A stretch of DNA of 64,000 nt from Pararge aegeria (taxonomy: Eukaryota; Arthropoda; Insecta; Lepidoptera; Nymphalidae): the NCBI RefSeq assembly GCF_905163445.1, contig NC_053197.1:10230001-10294000 (forward strand). The letters run 5' to 3'. Of this stretch, positions 57,481 to 64,000 are shown piece after piece. A program made the position numbers and the translations under genes. Numbering within the stretch: position 1 is the first letter of the stretch; each line of letters opens with the position of its first letter. The notes beneath the pieces were generated by a model, which was given only the letters and a program-made list of their open reading frames with translations, was not told the DNA's origin and ran no database searches.

Positions 57481-58137
57481 TATCGGATTATAAAATTTAG
57501 TGTCTATATTAATAAAAGACTAACTGCGCCCCACAGCGTTATCCAGCCGTCGTACGTACGCGGTACGTGCACTTATTCAACGTGTATTATGAATCTTATT
57601 TCCAGGAAATTTTCTACAATTACAACCTATCGAAGTGAAATAAATTTTTCACAAATTGCCCAGGAACCGTGGTTTTTTTGTGGGTGGAAATAGCCTATAT
57701 GTTATTTTATCAAGCGGCTTGAAAAGAGTAAGCAATTTAAAAACAAACTTTCGCTTTTATAGTATTCCTATGATTACTCGTGTACCCTACATTTTCCATG
57801 GCCGGATGCAAAACGAATGCGTACCATACGCATCTAATCCGCCCTGATTAAGAAAGTACTATGTATACAGTTTCTATTACAGACCCGGATTATAAGCGCG
57901 GATGTTTGAAAAAGGATACCATAATGCTATCCTATTTGTAATTAAGTATTATCTCAAGCTTGCTAAATGTAAAGGCCGTTTCAATTTACTAATATTTACT
58001 TTCATGGTATACATAAGCATTTCCAAAAGCGCGCCACAACAGTAACTAATACTTCTAATCTAACTTACATATAATTGCAACTGCAACCCGTTAGCTGCAG
58101 TGTTTGTATCATTATATGTTTTATCATTGTCATATTT
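57481..58137. other. Intergenic, nothing recognised
   Basis: 'cgtcgtacgtacgcggtacg' (57548-57567) is a short palindromic patch. The 63-codon frame 57656-57847 has no known family. Confidence 0.4.
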
Positions 58138-58385
58138 GACGGCCGATTGGCGCAATGGGCAGCGACTCTGCTTTCTGGGTATAAGGCCGTGGGTTCGATT
58201 CCCACAACTGGAAAATGTTTGTGTGATGAACATGAATGTTTTTCAGTGTCTGAGTGTTTGTAATTATATTATAAGTATTTATGTATATTATTCATAAAAA
58301 TATCGATCAGCCATAACACAGGCTATGCTTAATTTGAAGCTATAGGCGATTTGTGTTTTCTCATATTATAATTATTTATTTATTT
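58138..58385 (+). mobile_element. SINE, family A, copy 10
   Basis: The clearest head: gacggccgattggcgcaatg, with B box GGTTCGATTCC intact and the A box one base off (caatgg for cagtgg). A tRNA-derived pol III promoter head, a unique body (tgtttgtgtgatgaacatga, 'tcagtgtctgagtgtttg') and an A/T tail make it a typical non-autonomous SINE mobilised by a LINE. Frames of 62-65 codons (58075-58297) are by-products. Confidence 0.9.
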
Positions 58386-58969
58386 TTATTAATATGATAC
58401 ATAAGAAAGGTCTTTTATAAGGGTTTCCGCTTGGCCACTGGTGACCAGCAACTACCGGTTCCTGCGACTCAGTTGTTGACGTCTGTTTACCTTGTTTGCC
58501 AACGATACACTAAAGGGCGCGGAGATTCTTCTACGTATATCCATACTTCTTATTTATTTGATCAAACAGATATATTCTGATTTTTCTTATCAATTTTCAT
58601 TTCAACTATTTGTCATTACTTAAGAATCGCACATAACGAAGATTTAGGTCTTCAGGCACTAAAAAATTAGGTTTTATAGTAAATGCAGTGAGGTTAGCTA
58701 CTCTCAGAAACGTTACTGTATGCAGAGGACTTTTAAACGGTGTGTAGAAGCACCGATGACAAAGATATTAATGGTGTATGCAAAAAATCTGGTAAGCTAT
58801 AAACTGCTACGTTAGATGGGGTTAGAGGATTATCAATGCGAATAAGAATAAAGAAGAAGAGATAGAAATACTCAGCGTAATCGTGTTGTGACGGAGGAAC
58901 ATAATACATTTGTCAAAATCCCTCCACTTACTGCGACTGTCGTATGAAGTGACTAAGAAAATATTACAA
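58386..58969. other. Intergenic, nothing recognised
   Basis: A modest G+C-rich patch at 58425-58530 has no assigned role. The minus frame 58822-59028 overlaps the next SINE. Confidence 0.4.
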
Positions 58970-59080
58970 AGAGCGTCCATAACCGTCCTCAGTGGTACTA
59001 CTACCATCCACTGCGATAACCAACCCACTTTAGAAAAGGCCTTTAGTCCTACAGTGTTTGTTATAGACTAATTGATGACT
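58970..59080 (+). mobile_element. SINE, family H, fragment
   Basis: 'cgtcctcagtggtactacta', 'ccatccactgcgataaccaa' and 'aaaggcctttagtcctacag' match the H order. Confidence 0.6.
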
Positions 59081-59564
59081 CAGCGTAACTCAATGATTAA
59101 TTCCATAGAATTAAAGTGTAATTTCCCCTAACGAAATCTCATTTCTAAACTCCCATATACTGAAAACGGTGTTATCTAAGGAATTTTCTAATAAAATAAA
59201 AGGCCTTACGCGGTCTCTTGAGCCGAGCGAATGTTTTACTAAATTGACGTTGAACATGGGATCATGCGTTCTTTTGATATGGTAATCCGACCCTACCCTT
59301 CGGCAATAATCGATTATTAAATAGGTAAAAACCCTTCAAATATCTAGTGACTTAAGAGGATTCTTTATAATCTTAATGGCCCACTTTACGTATCTTTGAA
59401 GGGAACATTTTCTTTAAAAGGGTATTTAAAATAAAGTGATCAGCTATGTTAATTTTTTACATTGTAGAGGGGAATGATAATCGGTAACGTTTCGTTTTAC
59501 ATTGCTAAAAGAAAACTTGTTCGCAGAAGGTTCATAAACAAAAAAAAACGTTTTTTATGCTAAC
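59081..59564. other. Intergenic, nothing recognised
   Basis: A+T-rich, with no repeat or frame noted. Confidence 0.45.
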
Positions 59565-59815
59565 TGACGGTCCCAACAGATTGCACACCTGATGGTAAGT
59601 AGAAAACCTTCAAATAAAGAGATAAATAGATTACAGGTTATGCAACGTATCGCACTGTGTAAACTGAGTCGTAGGTGTTATGCCTGAAACACCGGAAACC
59701 ACGCCCTTCAGACCTGAACACAGCATTGCAGAAATTCTACTTAGCGGCAGAAATAAGCTTGGCGGCAGTACTTCCCCGGACGACTCTGTTACAAAAAGTT
59801 TTAGCTACTAAATTG
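59565..59815 (+). mobile_element. Repeat family C, copy 4
   Basis: 'acacctgatggtaagtagaa', 'cacgcccttcagacctgaac', 'acttagcggcagaaataagc' and 'cttccccggacgactctgtt' follow the C order. The 71-codon frame 59675-59890 is a by-product. Confidence 0.8.
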
Positions 59816-60184
59816 TTTAGATCAATATACCCTAGAAGTGCACTAAGACAGATAAACTATAATATAAGGTCGTTAATAAAAGTCTGTTAAACTCTATCTC
59901 CAATAATCGAAACTAAAAATTTACATGAGAAAAAATATTTCTCATGAGTACCATAATATAGCAAGAAACATGTATGCAATCCATATTACACTTAAAAGCT
60001 TTCAGATTTTACACAATAACTAGAAAATTCTCTTAGCACATCCATAACCGACATTCTAGAAAGATACTTAATAAAATATTCAGATTACATTTTCGAAATA
60101 GATTGGAAATTTTATCTTCAGAGTGCCCAATCATTACGACTAACGGTGTAATCTTACGGTGCTCTTTTAATTTAAACAAAACTG
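59816..60184. other. Intergenic, nothing recognised
   Basis: A+T-rich spacer within the 58-61 kb SINE cluster. Confidence 0.45.
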
Positions 60185-60445
60185 CCTCTCAACGTTGCTC
60201 TCGTACGGATCACGAGGGTTGGGATTGAATCCCGGGTAGGGACAATTTATAAGATATTGTGTATTTTCTATTAGAGAATTTTTGGTACCAGCCCGGAGTT
60301 GGGAAGTTGGCGTGTCAACCCGCGGTCCTCGGACAGTACGTTAAGCCATGGGTCCCGGTTATTATCACTTAATTGTGGTAACAATCGTTAAATACTTCCA
60401 ACCCGCGTTGGAATAGGAGCAGTGTGGTGGGCACAACGCTGCTCT
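60185..60445 (+). mobile_element. SINE-like repeat (tRNA-like head)
   Basis: 'gtacggatcacgagggttgg' and 'gattgaatcccgggtag' look like a tRNA T-arm with a degenerate B box. The body 'accagcccggagttgggaag', 'acgttaagccatgggtcccg' and 'cacaacgctgctctttca' is wording I recognise from lepidopteran SINEs. The head scrap at 46028 is related. Confidence 0.65.
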
Positions 60446-60551
60446 TTCATCTTTGTTATTATACTGCTTTATTTCGTTGTAGCTTTTGCCTCCGTATTTT
60501 TCATGATTTTCTAAATCCCATTGAAATTTGTCGAGCTTATAAATACTCTCT

Positions 60552-60856
60552 GACGCGGTGATGAAGTGGGTAAGAGGACATCGATTTCACTATCGGGGTG
60601 CCGAGCTCGAATCCAAGCACGCATCTCCAACTTATTTGCGTTTACAATTTAAATATCACTTGCTTTAACGGTGAAGGTAAAACATCGTAAGGAAATCTGC
60701 ATACCTGAGAGTTCTCGATAATGTTATCAAAGGTGTGTGAAGTCCACCAAACCTCACTGTGCCAGCGTGATGGGACACGGCTTTAACCCCTTCTCATTGC
60801 GAGAGGAGACCCGTGCCCTGTAGTGGGCCGGTAATGGGTTGATATGATGATGATAT
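60552..60856 (+). mobile_element. SINE, family D, best copy
   Basis: A tRNA-like head (gcggtgatgaagtgggtaag; B-box-like gagctcgaatcca) leads into 'cacttgctttaacggtgaag', 'gaaatctgcatacctgagag', 'gtgccagcgtgatgggacac', 'gacccgtgccctgtagtggg' and the tail 'ggttgatatgatgatgata'. Confidence 0.8.
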
Positions 60857-60886
60857 ATATCAACCTATTACCGGCCCACTACAGGG
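60816..60886. repeat. 30-bp inverted duplication of a SINE tail
   Basis: 60816-60845 (ccctgtagtgggccggtaat ...) is repeated inverted at 60857-60886 with one mismatch; the 11-nt spacer is the ATG-rich tail. It looks like a snap-back copy of the SINE end. Confidence 0.85.
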
Positions 60887-61948
60887 CCACACATATCTGT
60901 TTCCAGCATGCCACATTTTTTCAAGATCTGTTTAGCTGCATTTGTATTCAGTACTTTTTATACACAATCCCGTGGAAATGATTCCCAAGTGCTTTAGGGT
61001 TTTTTTATAAAGCATGCAATAATTTTATGAAGACCGGCGCAGAGGTTTTTTCGGACATAGCTAACACACAAAAAGACACACACATTTACAATATTAGTAG
61101 TACGTACTTATGCAAAACTTATTTGTATATCAATGGTGCTCGGTACTTACAGACTGCAAGTAAAGAAAATTTATTTGTAATTAGTTTATTTTATCCCTCT
61201 TGTCGCAGCCGAAGCCAGCCTATTTGAATAACCTAACCGAAACCAATTCAGAAAAGATCGTTTCACAAAGTGAATGCTAAAATTGTCACCTTGAAAACTT
61301 AAAGGCCATTCGACTTTAATTATATTAATTTATTTTAAACTCACGGGCTACTTAGGTATAAAGTTATTTCGCTGAAAGTGCAAAAGTTTCGAGGCTGTAA
61401 TTAAATTCGGTGCTATAATTAAATTTGAGACAATACCTATAGTCTACAGTTAGTAAAATTAAGATTTCTTATACCAGGGCGCCATAAAAAGTACAGAGGT
61501 TCGCCTCCTTCCCCCTTCTGTACTAGAAAAAAAATAAGACAAATTTTTTTTTTTATACTTTTCGTGCAGCGGTGTGACGGCTAGTAAAATGGTTAAAATT
61601 GTGTGGAGATCTCCAAGCTCAGCTATCGCATTGTTGAAATAGTTTTATTTTTCTTAATTCTTTGTCAAAAGTTATCTTGTCTTATGGTTTTATTACTTTC
61701 ATAAGATTTAAGATTTAAGATGTTTTATTTTTTGCGACTATCTGCCAAACTAACGAGTACCTATCTATTTTAACTAGCTGACAAATTTCTTAACTTGTAA
61801 GTGCGCTGCTGGCTTTATAAGGTTGACAACCCCTGTCTTATACAATAAAAGTCAACAATTAATGTCCCTCTGTGGTGCACAGGCTTTCTTTCTCAGGGAC
61901 AGGGATTAGGGATTCGGAGTTTATTACTGGTTGCTCTAGTTAAATTTG
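60887..61948. other. Intergenic, nothing recognised
   Basis: The 66-codon frame 61027-61227 has no recognisable family. Confidence 0.45.
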
Positions 61949-61993
61949 CATGAATATTTTATAGTAGATGTCTGTACATATAAAATATTCATG
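61949..61993. repeat. 15-bp perfect inverted repeat
   Basis: catgaatattttata (61949-61963) and tataaaatattcatg (61979-61993), spacer 15 nt. Confidence 0.75.
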
Positions 61994-62732
61994 TAAATGC
62001 CAATGTAAAGTTGATTATCACCCTGAGACATCATAATATGAAACGTCTCATCATATAAAATTTGGATACTCGCAGAGGGAATCCACTAGTGCAAATGTCT
62101 CTACAATGAGCGACATAAGTTTTGCCATAGATGGTAACTATGGTACTATGTTTTGACTCTTATCGCTGTTGTAATAGAAACTATTTTCGGGACTTTCGGG
62201 GTACCTAATAGGTTTTCTGGCTGCTCTTCGTACGTTTGAACTTGCAAAAAGTTCGTGGCACCAAGTCACCAAACTGCATATGATTGGATTCCGAATAAAA
62301 TTTTACATTTTAACGAGCTTATTTTACAATCTTTTCATGGTGCAAATTGAACATTCATATTATTCTTAAATTATAATGGATTAATTTTTTTGAAAAACAA
62401 AATGGTTGTTTTCCTTATCCAATCCTTTAAAATGTTTCTGAGTTTCGAAGAATATATAATTTTTAAATATTGTGATTATGGATTGATCGCAATTTTAAAA
62501 AGCAAGAGTTAAAGAAAAACTCCGGCCTTGAAAGCAAATTAAATTTTGTATACAATGTATGTAATGCAATGTAACATAAGTGTCTCAGCTGATATGATTT
62601 TAAAGAGCTAGGTGGGTAAAAAACGATTGAATAAGATAAATTCGAACATTTCTGTACCCATGATTGAATAAATGTTTGTAGGTAGGTATACTATGGTCTG
62701 TAGTAAAATATTTTTTATTAGAATTTTTATTG
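61994..62732. other. Intergenic, nothing recognised
   Basis: No frame or repeat of note. Confidence 0.45.
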
Positions 62733-62784
62733 TAATGATATAGTGCCATAATTCATGATATTTTTTAATTATAAATCATGGAAC
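62733..62784. repeat. 12-bp inverted repeat
   Basis: taatgatatagt (62733-62744) and actatatcatta (62773-62784), with a further inner pair tcatga/tcatgg. Possibly a worn foldback. Confidence 0.55.
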
Positions 62785-63245
62785 TATATCATTATATCCT
62801 AGTTGCAATTTTTCTCAAAATTTTCGTTAAGGCAACATTCAAACCGGCGCGGCGCGGAGGTTTAAAAGCGTTGACCTGAATATATGGTTCAAATGGAATC
62901 ACGAAAATTTTCATATTAATAGGCAATAAGCTGTGCCCCAAGTTTTCTAGTATTAAATCAAATATATGTAACATTGTACCTTCCTCTATAAAACATAATT
63001 GTAAAACTTGACTAATGAGTTCGGAGATTAGCGCGTTATAATATACTCGTAGATATAAATTGATATTGATTTTCTTGATTGATACTAATTATAAAAAATT
63101 GGACCAAGTAATATTCGTCGTAGTATATTATATTTATTTATTATCTATCATTTATATACATTTTTTTTTTTAATTTTGAATAGTATGAATTATAAATGAA
63201 AAACAAAAAACACTATTATTTTTTTTTATATTAAATAAATACATA
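62785..63245. other. Intergenic, nothing recognised
   Basis: The minus frame 62792-62974 (60 codons) is unremarkable. Confidence 0.45.
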
Positions 63246-63563
63246 TCTTAATATATATAAATCTTAATATATATAAATCTCCTGTCACGATGTTTGTCCT
63301 CAATGGACTCCTAAACTACATAACCGATTTTAAATTAAATTGGCATAACGTCAGCAGTCTGGTCCAACTTAAGAGATAGGATAGCTTATATCTTTAATTA
63401 TAGTCGCAATTTTATTTTATTGCAAATTATTTGTCTTTAATTAATTGACAGTCACATGTTATATGTATATATATATATCTATATACTACTATACTCATTT
63501 AAGGCTTAGCGATACTGAATACTTTAAAAAAAAACGCAGACGAAGTCGCGGGCAGCAGCTAGT
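63246..63563 (+). mobile_element. Helitron-like non-autonomous element
   Basis: It starts with TC (tcttaatatatataaatctc at 63246 or the repeated copy at 63262), continues 'ctgtcacgatgtttgtcc' and 'ctacataaccgattttaaat', and ends 'gaagtcgcgggcagcagCTAGT' at 63563. A TC start and CTAGT-type end, without target duplication, suit Helitrons; these ends are abundant in Lepidoptera. No Rep/helicase ORF is present (61 codons at 63445-63630 is incidental). Confidence 0.6.
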
Positions 63564-64000
63564 ATCTTTATATATAATTATTTATTATGTTCCTATTGCA
63601 ATCTACCAATCTCTTAAGTTTGGTTTCTAAATTCAAAATTCAAAATTTCAATAAATCATGAAAGGTTAATAGACTAGAATATTCATGTAGACTGTTTGAC
63701 ATTACTGAAATGCAAATTCGAAAATAAGGTAACATAAATTTTGGGAGCTGTTAATTTATTCACTAATTATTTTTAGATGAAACCATGAAACGCGGAAGCT
63801 TAAGGTCTTATAAATGTTATATAAATAGCCGTTTGGAAAATTCTGAAAGAAAACGTAGCATGCTAGGTTATAGTGGCGTAGTAGCAACGTGTTAATCTAA
63901 GTAAGTTATCGCTTAAAGAGTGGTTGCCGGGGAAAATAGCTCAATCAAGAGTTGAGTTGAGGTCAAGCGTGACTTACACCGCACCGCACACGTAATGACT
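63564..64000. other. Intergenic; possible family B scrap
   Basis: 'aattcaaaattcaaaatttc' at 63629 onward and 'aatattcatgtag' echo the start of family B. Nothing else is recognised up to the window edge. Confidence 0.4.

Overview
The window looks like 64 kb of A+T-rich, gene-poor butterfly or moth nuclear DNA. The inference rests on its repeats: tRNA-headed SINEs, a non-LTR retrotransposon with the shared lepidopteran 3' tail, RTE-type LINE relics, foldback and MITE elements, and Helitron-like ends. A nymphalid (satyrine-like) source is my impression from memory of the SINE sequences and was not tested. I see no convincing host protein-coding gene. Almost all open frames are under about 100 codons and either look like chance or lie inside repeats.

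Only two long frames have recognisable protein content, and both come from retroelements. The first (4042-5176, +) is a 5'-truncated reverse transcriptase with an intact YADD motif and a frameshift near its C-terminus; its 3' end and poly(A) follow. The second (56290-57081, +) is the C-terminal region of another retroelement, with a Cys/His knuckle and a restriction-endonuclease-like PD...D pattern; a short relic of the same family lies at 44642-44720. Smaller LINE pieces lie at 22230-22800 (RTE type) and 47014-47410, and a doubtful one at 8600-8790.

The dominant layer is SINEs. One family (head 'gacggccgattggcgcagtgg', T/A-rich tail) has ten copies on both strands. Five or so further repeat families, defined here by comparing the window with itself, recur many times. 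They form clusters at 33.9-35.4, 39.7-40.8, 42.3-42.9, 51.1-52.7 and 58.1-60.9 kb. Nesting is visible: a 379-bp TIR element sits inside a SINE at 42.3-42.9 kb, and a Helitron-like piece sits inside a SINE at 40.4-40.8 kb.

A second layer is DNA foldbacks. A three-copy family (6.8, 18.2 and 52.0 kb) has complementary truncations of its arms, and about fifteen perfect or near-perfect hairpins are scattered through the window. There is a ~188-bp x 3 tandem array at 16.9-17.5 kb and a 14-bp x 4 palindromic minisatellite at 51.5 kb.

Three places could be functional and deserve checking: a tRNA-like locus with polymerase III boxes and a T-run (11691-11768, -); a compact TATA-ORF-AATAAA unit (5967-6150, +); and an exon-like segment with a 36-codon frame ending at a consensus splice donor (18620-18807, +). 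Everything else reads as intergenic or intronic DNA.
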